A DNA stretch of 64,000 nt from Parvibaculum sp. (GTDB taxonomy: Bacteria; Pseudomonadota; Alphaproteobacteria; Parvibaculales; Parvibaculaceae), in contig NZNS01000007.1 of assembly GCA_002694985.1 (NCBI GenBank), positions 163,476 to 227,475 of the forward strand, in the 5' to 3' direction. Below are positions 40,525 through 48,222 of the stretch, one piece after another (position 1 is the first letter of the stretch; each line of letters opens with the position of its first letter). A program made the translations under genes and the position numbers. The notes beneath the pieces were generated by a model. That model was not told the origin of the DNA. It saw only the letters and a list, made by a program, of their open reading frames with translations, and ran no database searches.

Positions 40525-41649
40525 ATGACCGAAACTCGCCAGATTACCAAGGACAACGCCTATGACGCCGTGTCGCCGGACGATTTTCAGGCGATGATGG
40601 ACACGGAGCGCTATAACCGCCGCTCCTCCGCCTTCGACAAGATCATCTCTGCGACCCATGACCATTTCTGGGATCCGCTCGACAAGCGCTATATCGACTT
40701 CACCGACCCGTTCGACAGTGAAAACGAAATGTTGATCGATCCGGAGCTCGTACCGGAGCTTCGCCTCGCCTGCTTCGAGAAACTGTCGGAGAAAGAGAAG
40801 ATCCGCTTCGTCAACGAGACGGCGCGCTGGATGATGTCGGCGATCCTGCACGGCGAACAAGGCGCGCTGAACCTTTCGGCCTCGCTCTGCCACATCCTGC
40901 TCGATCCGGGCGCACAGGAATATGCCGCAAACCAGGCGCGCGAAGAGGCCCGCCATGTGACGGCCTTCGCGAAATATGTGCAGTCGCGCTTCGGCAAGCC
41001 GCTGCCTTGCGGCGAGACGCTTGGGAACCTTCTCTCCGAGATGGTCAACGCGAAAGAGGTCTACAAGAAGATCGTCGGCATGCAGCTTCTCGTCGAAGGG
41101 CTTGCGATGGGCACTTTCGCGACCTTCTTCAACACGGCGCGCGATCCGCTTCTCGTGAAGCTTTGCCAGCTCGCCATGACAGATGAAGCCTTCCACCACA
41201 AGTTCGGCAAGATCTGGGCCGACCGCACGATCCCGAAACTCGCGCCCGAAGAGCGCGACATCATCGAGGACTGGGCGGCCGCCGTTTTCCAGACGCTGCT
41301 CTTCAACCTCGTGAACCCCGAGCAGAAGAAACTCATCTATGCCGATTTCGGCCTCGACTGGCGTGAGGTCCAGGCCGAGATGCTGGAAGCCGTGACCGAT
41401 GAAGACCGGCGCGAAGGCATGAAGGATGCAGCCAACGTCTTCCGCGTGCTCGTGAAGACGCTGCTCAAGGCCGGCATCATTACCGATCGCACCCGCGCCT
41501 TCTATGCGACCTATGTCGATATGGAAGAGCTCAAGGACGAAGATGACCGCATGGTCGGCGATGATATTGCCGAGCAGGGGATCGAATTCCTGAAGACGGT
41601 CAACTTCGCCAACAAGAAGAACCCGATGCATAGCGCGGCGGCGGAGTAA
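40525..41649 (+). CDS. Ferritin-like di-iron protein, second paralogue (function unknown)
   Basis: A 374-residue protein collinear with the one at 36108, about three-quarters identical by eye and without gaps through the metal-binding region. The same ligands stand at the same positions: E111, E141/H144 in 'AREEARHVTAF', E191 in 'LLVEGLAMGTF' and E221/H224 in 'TDEAFHHKFG'. I chose ATG 40525 because it aligns exactly with the paralogue start and follows 'GTGGAGAA'; ATG 40507 is in frame upstream. Operators of the CYP153/ferritin-like set lie ahead. Two such proteins in one locus suggest sub-specialised or heteromeric di-iron enzymes. Confidence 0.85.
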   Translation: MTETRQITKDNAYDAVSPDDFQAMMDTERYNRRSSAFDKIISATHDHFWDPLDKRYIDFTDPFDSENEMLIDPELVPELRLACFEKLSEKEKIRFVNETARWMMSAILHGEQGALNLSASLCHILLDPGAQEYAANQAREEARHVTAFAKYVQSRFGKPLPCGETLGNLLSEMVNAKEVYKKIVGMQLLVEGLAMGTFATFFNTARDPLLVKLCQLAMTDEAFHHKFGKIWADRTIPKLAPEERDIIEDWAAAVFQTLLFNLVNPEQKKLIYADFGLDWREVQAEMLEAVTDEDRREGMKDAANVFRVLVKTLLKAGIITDRTRAFYATYVDMEELKDEDDRMVGDDIAEQGIEFLKTVNFANKKNPMHSAAAE

Positions 41650-41684
41650 TTTCCCGAAGGGTCCTCTCCAGAGGGAACCACTCA

Positions 41685-41711
41685 GGGTGGCCTTCGGGCC
41701 ACCCTTTTTTT
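41685..41711 (+). terminator. Rho-independent terminator of second ferritin-like gene
   Basis: GGGTGGCC (41685-41692), loop TTCG, GGCCACCC (41697-41704), then seven T's (41705-41711). It is 36 bases after the stop. Confidence 0.93.
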
Positions 41712-41748
41712 GGCGTCGAAACGAGGCCGAGTGCTAGAGTGCGGCCCC

Positions 41749-42657
41749 ATGAGGGAAATTCACGAAACGCTCACCGACGAAATACCGGACCTGCCAGCAG
41801 GACCCTGGCCGCTTCTCAGCGAAGGCATCTGGGGAAGCGTTCACGATCTCGGTGACGGCACGGTGCTGAAGCTCATACGCCGCAATGGCGGGCTTGGCAC
41901 GGGCGAAAGCAAGCATTACCGCGAAACCGCCGCCCTCACCCTTCTCGGTTCGCTGAAAAGTACGCGTTTCCGCCTGCCCCGTCTGTTGGGCTCAGGGCGT
42001 TTCGAAAATGCCTATGGCTTTTCAGGGCCACCGCTCGCCGGCTGGCTCAGGCTTGAAAAGCTCGCGGGCAAGCCCGCAGATGAAGGCGGGCTTTACATCC
42101 TCAAAATGGATGAACGCGAAAGACTCGGCGAAGAGATCGGCGCGGCCATCGCGTGGTTTCATGAAGAAGGCGCAAGGCTTGCGGACGGGGCAACGAAGCT
42201 CGGCAATCCCAGTATCCGCAGCATCGACGAGGCGCTGGCGCGGATCAGCGCGCCCGACCAGCGCGACGGCCTCCAGCGGCTGAAGGAAATGTGGGAAGCC
42301 GAAGAAGGAACGCGGATCGTTCTTCACGGCGACCTGAATTTTTCGAACACGCTCACGGCGCGCGGCGAGAGCCCCGCCTTTCTCGATTTCGCGGAAGCAG
42401 GCGTCGGTTTGCCGGAGGAAGATTTCCGGCATTTCGATAATCCAGGCCCGCTGCGCGATGCGATCTTTCGTTCCTATGCCGCCGTCTCCGGCCACGCGAT
42501 CGACATGCAGCGTTTTCACATGGGCGTCGCGGTCAATGCAGCCTGCTCACTCGCCATCGGCAGCAATAGCGGCCATCCGCGCGAGGCGATGCGCCGTGTC
42601 AGCTTTCTCGACGAAGCGTTGCGGCAGGCAGGCATCGAAAGCCGGGTTCGGCAATGA
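41749..42657 (+). CDS. Aminoglycoside-phosphotransferase (APH)-family kinase
   Basis: A 302-residue small-molecule kinase of the APH/choline kinase fold. The catalytic loop is 'RIVLHGDLNFSNTLTARGES', with catalytic Asp and Asn, and the metal-binding Asp is in 'PAFLDFAEAGVGLPEEDFRH'. The N-lobe has 'GDGTVLKLIRRN' with the ATP Lys. Substrate unknown; most chromosomal members of this type are not antibiotic-resistance enzymes. ATG 41749 starts just after the terminator. It overlaps mmcB by four bases, so the two are co-translated. Confidence 0.85.
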   Translation: MREIHETLTDEIPDLPAGPWPLLSEGIWGSVHDLGDGTVLKLIRRNGGLGTGESKHYRETAALTLLGSLKSTRFRLPRLLGSGRFENAYGFSGPPLAGWLRLEKLAGKPADEGGLYILKMDERERLGEEIGAAIAWFHEEGARLADGATKLGNPSIRSIDEALARISAPDQRDGLQRLKEMWEAEEGTRIVLHGDLNFSNTLTARGESPAFLDFAEAGVGLPEEDFRHFDNPGPLRDAIFRSYAAVSGHAIDMQRFHMGVAVNAACSLAIGSNSGHPREAMRRVSFLDEALRQAGIESRVRQ

Positions 42658-43142
42658 CGAAAGACGACCTGTCCCGGATGCCGGACATGGAGATGGATGA
42701 ATTTCGTCTCTTCGACGGGCGGCAATCGGCGACAGCAGCAAGCGTCCAGCGAGGTGTCTGCCGCCTTCTCGCGCAGATGGGATACGCGCCGGTGACGGAG
42801 CTCACACTTGCTACCGGGCGGCGCGTCGACATTCTGGCGCTCGGTCCCAAGGGCGAGATCATCGTTATCGAAATCAAGTCGAGCCTCACCGACTACAAGA
42901 CGGATTCCAAGTGGGAGGAATATCTCGACTTCTGCGACCGCTTCTATTTTGCCGTGCCGCCCGAGTTTCCACGCGAGGTGATCTCCGAAGAAACCGGCCT
43001 CATCATCGCGGACCGCTACGGCGCGGAGATATTACGCGAAGGCCCCGTGACGACGCTTGCGCCAGCGCGGCGCAAGAAGCTCACGCTGCATGCTGCCCGT
43101 GTTTCGGCGCGGCGGGTATACCGATTTCTCGAACCGGAATAA
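42654..43142 (+). CDS. mmcB: MmcB-family DNA repair protein
   Basis: A 162-residue protein matching alphaproteobacterial MmcB (DUF1052). 'ASVQRGVCRLLAQMGYAPVT', 'RRVDILALGPKGEIIVIEIK' and 'KTDSKWEEYLDFCDRFYFAV' form a PD-(D/E)xK nuclease-like core with D, E and K in 'RVDIL...EIK'. In Caulobacter mmcB is SOS-regulated and needed for mitomycin C resistance. Stop-start overlap (ATGA) with the APH-like gene. No LexA site was recognised because the promoter lies upstream of that gene. Confidence 0.88.
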   Translation: MTKDDLSRMPDMEMDEFRLFDGRQSATAASVQRGVCRLLAQMGYAPVTELTLATGRRVDILALGPKGEIIVIEIKSSLTDYKTDSKWEEYLDFCDRFYFAVPPEFPREVISEETGLIIADRYGAEILREGPVTTLAPARRKKLTLHAARVSARRVYRFLEPE

Positions 43143-43168
43143 AACCGGACGAGAGGACATGGCACGCG

Positions 43169-43759
43169 TTATTTGGGGGCGCGCTTGGCGAGAATGCGTT
43201 GCAAGGTCCGGCGATGCATGTTGAGACGGCGCGCCGTCTCCGAGACATTGCGGTCGCAGAGCTCATAAACACGCTGGATGTGTTCCCAGCGCACACGATC
43301 CGCCGACATCGGATTTTCCGGCGGATTGGCCTTGTCGCCTCCGGTTGCTAGGAGAGCGGCCTCGATAGCGTCCGCATCCGAGGGCTTCGCGAGATAATCG
43401 ACGGCGCCGAGCTTCACCGCCGTCACCGCAGTCGCGATATTGCCATAGCCCGTCAGCACGACAATGCGGGCCTCGGGCCGCGACTCCTCAAGCGTGGCCA
43501 CGACATCAAGCCCGTTGCCGTCTTCGAGCCGCATATCAACCACCGCGAAGCCCGGCTTCTTCAAGCGCGCAAGCTCCTTGCCGTCCTTTACCGTGTTCGC
43601 GGTCATCACCTCGAAACCCCGGCCTTCCATGGCGCGCGCCAGCCGCGTGAGAAACGGCACGTCGTCGTCCACCAGAAGCAAGGTGCGGTCTTCGGGTATT
43701 ACGGGGCTTTCGGCCCCTGCGTCTTCATTCGTCTGGGTCACACCTAGTCCAATCTCCAC
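43169..43759 (-). CDS. actR: ActR/RegA-type redox response regulator
   Basis: A 196-residue regulator: receiver domain at about residues 25-140 ('TLLLVDDDVPFLTRLARAME', phospho-acceptor D75 in 'FAVVDMRLEDGNGLDVV', 'VVLTGYGNIATAVTAVKLGA', K in 'DYLAKPSD') and a Fis-type helix-turn-helix at the C-terminus ('NVSETARRLNMHRRTLQRIL'). This is the RegA/ActR/PrrA architecture, controlling respiration, carbon and nitrogen functions by redox state. It is downstream of the cognate kinase gene on the same strand, the normal pairing. Confidence 0.93.
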   Translation of the reverse strand: MEIGLGVTQTNEDAGAESPVIPEDRTLLLVDDDVPFLTRLARAMEGRGFEVMTANTVKDGKELARLKKPGFAVVDMRLEDGNGLDVVATLEESRPEARIVVLTGYGNIATAVTAVKLGAVDYLAKPSDADAIEAALLATGGDKANPPENPMSADRVRWEHIQRVYELCDRNVSETARRLNMHRRTLQRILAKRAPK

Positions 43760-43813
43760 CGATTTCGCCCAACTTTATGCTGAAGGCCGGCCCAATGCCA
43801 AGCCGCGTCTCAC

Positions 43814-45220
43814 TTAATCGGGATCGGACGCCGTCAGCGCTTCCGGCGGGAAAGCCGGGTCGGCCTCGATGGAGCGGCGTGGCCAGCGCATGACAAGCCT
43901 CGCGCCCGCCTTGCCGTCCGTGCGATTGCCGATTTCCACCGTCGCGCCCGTGCGCTCAAGCAGTGTCTTGCCGATGAAGAAGCCGAGACCCATGCCTTCA
44001 TGGCCTGCTTCAGGGTCCTGCATCGCCCGCTTGCGGCGCGGCCGCGTCGTCACATAGGGCTCGCCGAGTTTTTCCAGCACATCCGGCGTGAAGCCCGGCC
44101 CGTCATCCGTGATGGTGAGGGTGACGTGCCCCTTGCCGTAATGCGCGGCCACGCGGACCTCCTCGCGGGCGAAGTCGGCGGCATTCTCGATGAAATTACC
44201 GAGGCCATAGAGCATTTCAGGCCGGCGCCAGATTTCGGGCTCGCTCGCATCCTCATCATCCGCCAACACTTCGATATGGAAGCCGACATCCATGTCGCGA
44301 TGCGGCGCCACCACTTCATCGAGCAGGGCGTGGAGCGGCAGACGCGAATAGATGACATCGGTGCCATCGGGCTGCTTCGAGAGGCGCGAGAGAATATCCT
44401 TGCAGCGCTCGGCCTGACTGTTGAGGAGCGCGAGGTCTTCCTTCATTTCCTCCTCGCTCGTCTGGCCACGCATCAATTCCTTCGAGACGAGCGAAATCGT
44501 GCCGAGCGGTGTGCCGAGCTCATGCGCGGCGGCGGCGGCGAGCCCGTCCAGCGCGGACAAGCGCTGCGCGCGCGACAGCACGAGCTGGGTGGCGGCGAGC
44601 GCCGCCGACATGCGCCGCGATTCCTGCGAGACGCGCCAGGCATAGGCCGCCATGAAACCGAGGCCGAGGAGCAATGCCACCCAGTGACCCGTCACATAGA
44701 GCGACGGCAGTTCCGGTGTTTCGCCCGGCCGCCACGGCAATGGCATGTGAAACCAGGAAAGCAGGGTTACATAAGTGAACGCCTGCGCGAGCAGAAGGCT
44801 TGTGCTCGCGAGTGACAAGGTCGTCGCCGAAATCGTTACCGGCGCCATGAAGAGGAGGGCAAAGGGGTTCTGCAGGCCGCCGGTGAGAAAAAGCAGCACG
44901 GCAAGCTGCGCCAGGTCGATGGCGAGATAAACCGCCGCCTGCCAGTCGGGAAGACGGGTCGCGGAGCGGTACCGAAGCGTCAGGAAGACATTGAGCCAGG
45001 CGGAAGCCGCGATGACGGCAAGACAAAGACCAAGCGGCAGCGGAAAGCCGAGACCGAAATGAACGAAAAGCACCGCGCCGAGCTGACCGGCAATCGCGAG
45101 CCAGCGCAGGATCACCAGCGTTTGCAGGCGGACCTGCCCGCTCCGGTCGCCAGGCATGCGGCCTGCGAGGAAGTTGCGGCGCAGCCAGCGCATGGCTACC
45201 CGGTCGTCGGTCATCGTCAT
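43814..45220 (-). CDS. actS: ActS/RegB-type redox-sensing histidine kinase
   Basis: A ~468-residue membrane kinase. It has six N-terminal membrane helices with the quinone-binding heptapeptide 'GGLQNPF', the phospho-acceptor His in 'LAAAAAHELGTPLGTISLVS', the redox-active Cys of RegB in 'QAERCKDILSRLS', and ATP-binding boxes 'NFIENAADFA', 'TDDGPGF' and 'GMGLGFFIGKTLLE'. All sensing and catalytic elements are present. ATG complementing 45218-45220 has 'GGAGAGAAATTCC' upstream; a GTG 18 bases earlier is possible. It partners ActR downstream. Confidence 0.93.
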   Translation of the reverse strand: MTMTDDRVAMRWLRRNFLAGRMPGDRSGQVRLQTLVILRWLAIAGQLGAVLFVHFGLGFPLPLGLCLAVIAASAWLNVFLTLRYRSATRLPDWQAAVYLAIDLAQLAVLLFLTGGLQNPFALLFMAPVTISATTLSLASTSLLLAQAFTYVTLLSWFHMPLPWRPGETPELPSLYVTGHWVALLLGLGFMAAYAWRVSQESRRMSAALAATQLVLSRAQRLSALDGLAAAAAHELGTPLGTISLVSKELMRGQTSEEEMKEDLALLNSQAERCKDILSRLSKQPDGTDVIYSRLPLHALLDEVVAPHRDMDVGFHIEVLADDEDASEPEIWRRPEMLYGLGNFIENAADFAREEVRVAAHYGKGHVTLTITDDGPGFTPDVLEKLGEPYVTTRPRRKRAMQDPEAGHEGMGLGFFIGKTLLERTGATVEIGNRTDGKAGARLVMRWPRRSIEADPAFPPEALTASDPD

Positions 45221-45326
45221 GGAATTTCTCTCCGCCACCGTTTGAGCGAAGTCTAGAACGTCATGCGCGATACGTCATGAACTGGATCGCACATGGCCGG
45301 CGCTGGAGGGCCAGACATGGGGGCGA

Positions 45327-46409
45327 TCAGGCGTTGGAGGGCCAGCTGCCCGCGAGATCGCGCGTTTCGCCGATGCGCATGATCCAGGTGTTTTCCGGCT
45401 CGTAGCCTTCCGCGTCCGCGGCTTTGACAAAGCGCTCCGGCGGCTCGAAAGGCGGCTCCACCGTAAGGAGCACCGTGCCCCAATGCATACCGACGATGCG
45501 GCGCGCCTTGAGGTCTCGGCCCATCTGCACCGCTTCCTCGGGCGTGGCGTGAGAGGCCTTCATCATTTCGCGGGGCTCATAGGCACCAATGCCGAGCAGC
45601 GCGGTGTCGAAAGGCCCGTAAGCCTCGCCGATGTCACGGAAGATCGGCCCATAGCCGCTGTCGCCACCGAAAAAGAGATGATGATTTTCGCTCTTCATGG
45701 CGAAACCCGCCCAGAGCGTGCGGTTGGTGTCGAAACCGGAACGGCGCGACCAATGAACGACGGGCAGCGCCGTCAGGGAGACGCCCCTCACCTCGTAACG
45801 TTCATGCCAATCGAGCTCGATCACATTCGGAAAGCCGCGCTCGCGGAAGAAACGCGCCAGACGCAACGGCACCACAACCGTCATTTTTTCCTTGTTCGGC
45901 AATCTTGCGAGCGCGCGTTCGTCGAGATGATCGTAGTGATTGTGGCTGACGACCAGCACATCGATCTGCGGAAGCGCAGAAATCGGTACGCCCGACTTCA
46001 CATAGCGGCGCGGGCCGAGACCGGCAGGACCTGCAAATGTCGTGAGATAAGGATCGGTGAGCACGGTCAGGCCGCCGATCCGGATGAGGAAAGAGGCATG
46101 GCCCAGCCAGGTGATGAAGTCGTCATCCGCCTGCGCATGGCTATTCAGTTCGCGAACGGCCTGTGGCCGCGGCACGACATGGCCTTCAGGCACATCCACC
46201 TTGCGGGCGCCCATTTTCAGCATTTCGAGAAAAAAGGGGCCGGCATGTTTCATCCGGCCCTGACCGCGGCTCGCGCAGCCGGGCGGGTTGCGGAACGTAC
46301 CGTCCGGCATGTGATGCCAGGGACGGGATGTTTCACGCACACCCGCGCCGGACGCCGGCTTGCCGGTTTCCTTGCGGGTTCGCTTGGATGATGCGCGTCT
46401 GTTTGTCAT
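45327..46409 (-). CDS. NAPE-PLD-like metallo-beta-lactamase-fold hydrolase
   Basis: A 360-residue metal-dependent hydrolase. 'MPDGTFRNPPGC' near the N-terminus and 'FITWLGHASFLIRIGGLTVL' are typical of the N-acylphosphatidylethanolamine phospholipase D-like branch. The metal site is 'VVSHNHYDHLDERAL', with more His in 'VVHWSRRSGF' and 'FGGDSGYGP' and in 'VGMHWGTVLL'. Bacterial members probably act on phospholipid-type diesters; the substrate is unknown. The start complements 46407-46409; longer frames upstream look non-coding. Confidence 0.88.
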   Translation of the reverse strand: MTNRRASSKRTRKETGKPASGAGVRETSRPWHHMPDGTFRNPPGCASRGQGRMKHAGPFFLEMLKMGARKVDVPEGHVVPRPQAVRELNSHAQADDDFITWLGHASFLIRIGGLTVLTDPYLTTFAGPAGLGPRRYVKSGVPISALPQIDVLVVSHNHYDHLDERALARLPNKEKMTVVVPLRLARFFRERGFPNVIELDWHERYEVRGVSLTALPVVHWSRRSGFDTNRTLWAGFAMKSENHHLFFGGDSGYGPIFRDIGEAYGPFDTALLGIGAYEPREMMKASHATPEEAVQMGRDLKARRIVGMHWGTVLLTVEPPFEPPERFVKAADAEGYEPENTWIMRIGETRDLAGSWPSNA

Positions 46410-46494
46410 CAGGCCTTGGGCACGAATGTCGATGCCATAAAGATAGGGCGATTTCGCATCGCAGCAAGAGAGGCCCTCGGGAACCGCGCTCTTA

Positions 46495-47079
46495 CTACTG
46501 CATTTCCGCGTTACGCAGAAGTTCCACGAGCCCGCGCATATGGCTTTCTTCAGCGAGATCGAGCGCGGAACGGCCGGTGACGTCGGTTTCTGAGAGGTCC
46601 ACACCGTGCTGGATCAGAACCTCGACGAGGGCAGCGTTGTTCGCTCTTGTTGCAATCAGCAGCGGCACCTCCCGGTTCGATCCCGGACGGTCGGGATCGG
46701 CGCCCCCCTCAAGCAGGGCGGCGGCGATATCGGTACGGCCTGAAAGCGCCGCCATGGAAAGCGCGGTTGTACCATCCGGCGCGCGGCGGTCGGGATCGGC
46801 ACCATATTCAAGCAGCAGCTTCACCGTCGAGAGATGGCCATTGCCGACGGCGAGGATGAGCATCGGAATCCGGTCGCGGCCGCTTTCGTTGGGCGATACG
46901 CCTTTCACGAGAGCGCTCTTCAGCGTCTCGTTGTCGCCTGTGCGGGCGGCCTGAACCGTCTCGTTGTCGACCATATAACTGGAGGGGCCACCTGGCTGGA
47001 TCGCCATGGCGGGTTCGGCACCAAGCAGCAGAAAGCCGAGGAGCGCCACCAAGGACGCAAGGTACAGCGCGCGTGTCAT
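46495..47079 (-). CDS. Secreted ankyrin-repeat protein
   Basis: A ~194-residue protein: signal peptide or anchor ('ALYLASLVALLGFLLLGAEP'), then about four ankyrin repeats, including 'MLILAVGNGHLSTVKLLLEY', 'TTALSMAALSGRTDIAAALL', 'PLLIATRANNAALVEVLIQH' and 'RSALDLAEESHMRGLVELLR'. It is a periplasmic protein-binding module with no known partner. I chose ATG complementing 47077-47079, giving a normal signal peptide; an ATG 36 bases upstream is in frame. It is divergent from the Sco1 gene. Confidence 0.88.
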   Translation of the reverse strand: MTRALYLASLVALLGFLLLGAEPAMAIQPGGPSSYMVDNETVQAARTGDNETLKSALVKGVSPNESGRDRIPMLILAVGNGHLSTVKLLLEYGADPDRRAPDGTTALSMAALSGRTDIAAALLEGGADPDRPGSNREVPLLIATRANNAALVEVLIQHGVDLSETDVTGRSALDLAEESHMRGLVELLRNAEMQ

Positions 47080-47302
47080 AGTGTCGCCGCGCAATGGTCC
47101 GCGAAATCGAAACATTTTCTAAAGGCTCGTTTGACGGTAGACAGGCAGGAGGGCCCGGCTTGCGAGCCGGTCTTCCCCCCGATGCAAGGGGTAGTATAGA
47201 CCAAGGAAGGTTCCCCGTCCGCACTTCATGGCACCTTCAAGGCCAGGTTTCGCGATGTAGCGCCGGACGGCTGAGAAAGCCCGCGGAAACAGGGAGAAAA
47301 TC

Positions 47303-47911
47303 ATGACACGCAACGGCATCATCGCTCTCGTCATTGGCGTGGCGCTCGCCATCGCCGCGGGACTCTGGATTTCCGAGCTGGCGATCGGCACAAGCGAGGT
47401 GACCACCGAAACGGCATCCACCGGCAAGGCGCAGGTTGGCGGACCCTTCACCCTCGTCAATCAGGACGGCGAGACGGTGACGGAGGAAACCTATCGCGGC
47501 AAATACATGCTGATCTATTTCGGTTTTACCTTCTGCCCCGATGTCTGCCCGACGGAACTCGGCTTCATGACGGCCGCGCTCGACCAAATCGGCGACAAGG
47601 CCGAAAAGGTACAGCCGATCTTCATCACCATCGACCCCGAACGCGATACGCCGGATGTGATGGCGCGCTATGTGAAGCTCTTCAGCCCGCGCCTTGTTGG
47701 CCTTACCGGTACGCCCGAACAGATCGACAAGGTCGCCAAGTCCTATCACGTCTTCTATCGCAAGGCGGAAGACGAACACTCGACCGATTACACGATGGAT
47801 CACTCCTCCATCGTTTTCCTGATGGGACCGGACGGCGAATATCTCAAACTCTTCCCGCCGCAGACACCGCCCGACAAGATGGCCGAGACGATCGCGAGCC
47901 ATATCGAGTGA
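47303..47911 (+). CDS. SCO1/SenC-family copper chaperone
   Basis: A 202-residue membrane-anchored thioredoxin-fold protein. Helix 'GIIALVIGVALAIAAGLWIS' (residues 5-24) anchors it. The copper site is C78 and C82 in 'GFTFCPDVCPTELGFM' plus H167 in 'STDYTMDHSSIVFLMGPDGE', all intact. It delivers copper to the CuA centre of cytochrome c oxidase. The usual oxidase genes are not adjacent. Confidence 0.94.
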   Translation: MTRNGIIALVIGVALAIAAGLWISELAIGTSEVTTETASTGKAQVGGPFTLVNQDGETVTEETYRGKYMLIYFGFTFCPDVCPTELGFMTAALDQIGDKAEKVQPIFITIDPERDTPDVMARYVKLFSPRLVGLTGTPEQIDKVAKSYHVFYRKAEDEHSTDYTMDHSSIVFLMGPDGEYLKLFPPQTPPDKMAETIASHIE

Positions 47912-48019
47912 CAACACGGATGAGCGGTGGCGAGGCGCGCAAGACGGCCTGCTCCATTGAGGCTTTCTTCACCTCGCCGCTTCCTTGTCCGTGTCTTGAC
48001 GCTTCAAGGGGAGGAGCTT

Positions 48020-48115
48020 ATGTTCCTTTGCATGGAACGCATCCGGCATATCGCCTCGGGCCCTGCTCTCGGCCTCGACCTCGCCCTTCTTCGGGGCGCG
48101 CTCCTCTGCGCCTGA
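48020..48115 (+). CDS. Leucine-rich leader peptide of leuA
   Basis: A 31-codon open frame with a very strong ribosome site (AAGGGGAGGAG) at ATG 48020. The translation 'SGPALGLDLALLRGALLCA' ends it; seven of the last sixteen codons are Leu (CTC/CTT). A CTGCGC-CTGA-GCGCAG hairpin overlaps the stop. It lies 107 bases before leuA. This is the pattern of a ribosome-mediated attenuator sensing leucyl-tRNA supply. I see no clear T-run terminator, so the exact mechanism is open. Confidence 0.65.
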   Translation: MFLCMERIRHIASGPALGLDLALLRGALLCA

Positions 48116-48222
48116 GCGCAGAAAACATCCCCTTTCCGACATTGCCGAATCCAAACTGCGCCGCAACGGTGCCACAGAGCCCCATGCCGCGCATCGCTCC
48201 GCCGAACGTGTGAGACTGACCC

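Noticed and set aside
45257..45278. Two ACGTCAT repeats upstream of actS as a Pho box
   Set aside because: Their spacing is 14 bases, not the 11-base register PhoB needs.
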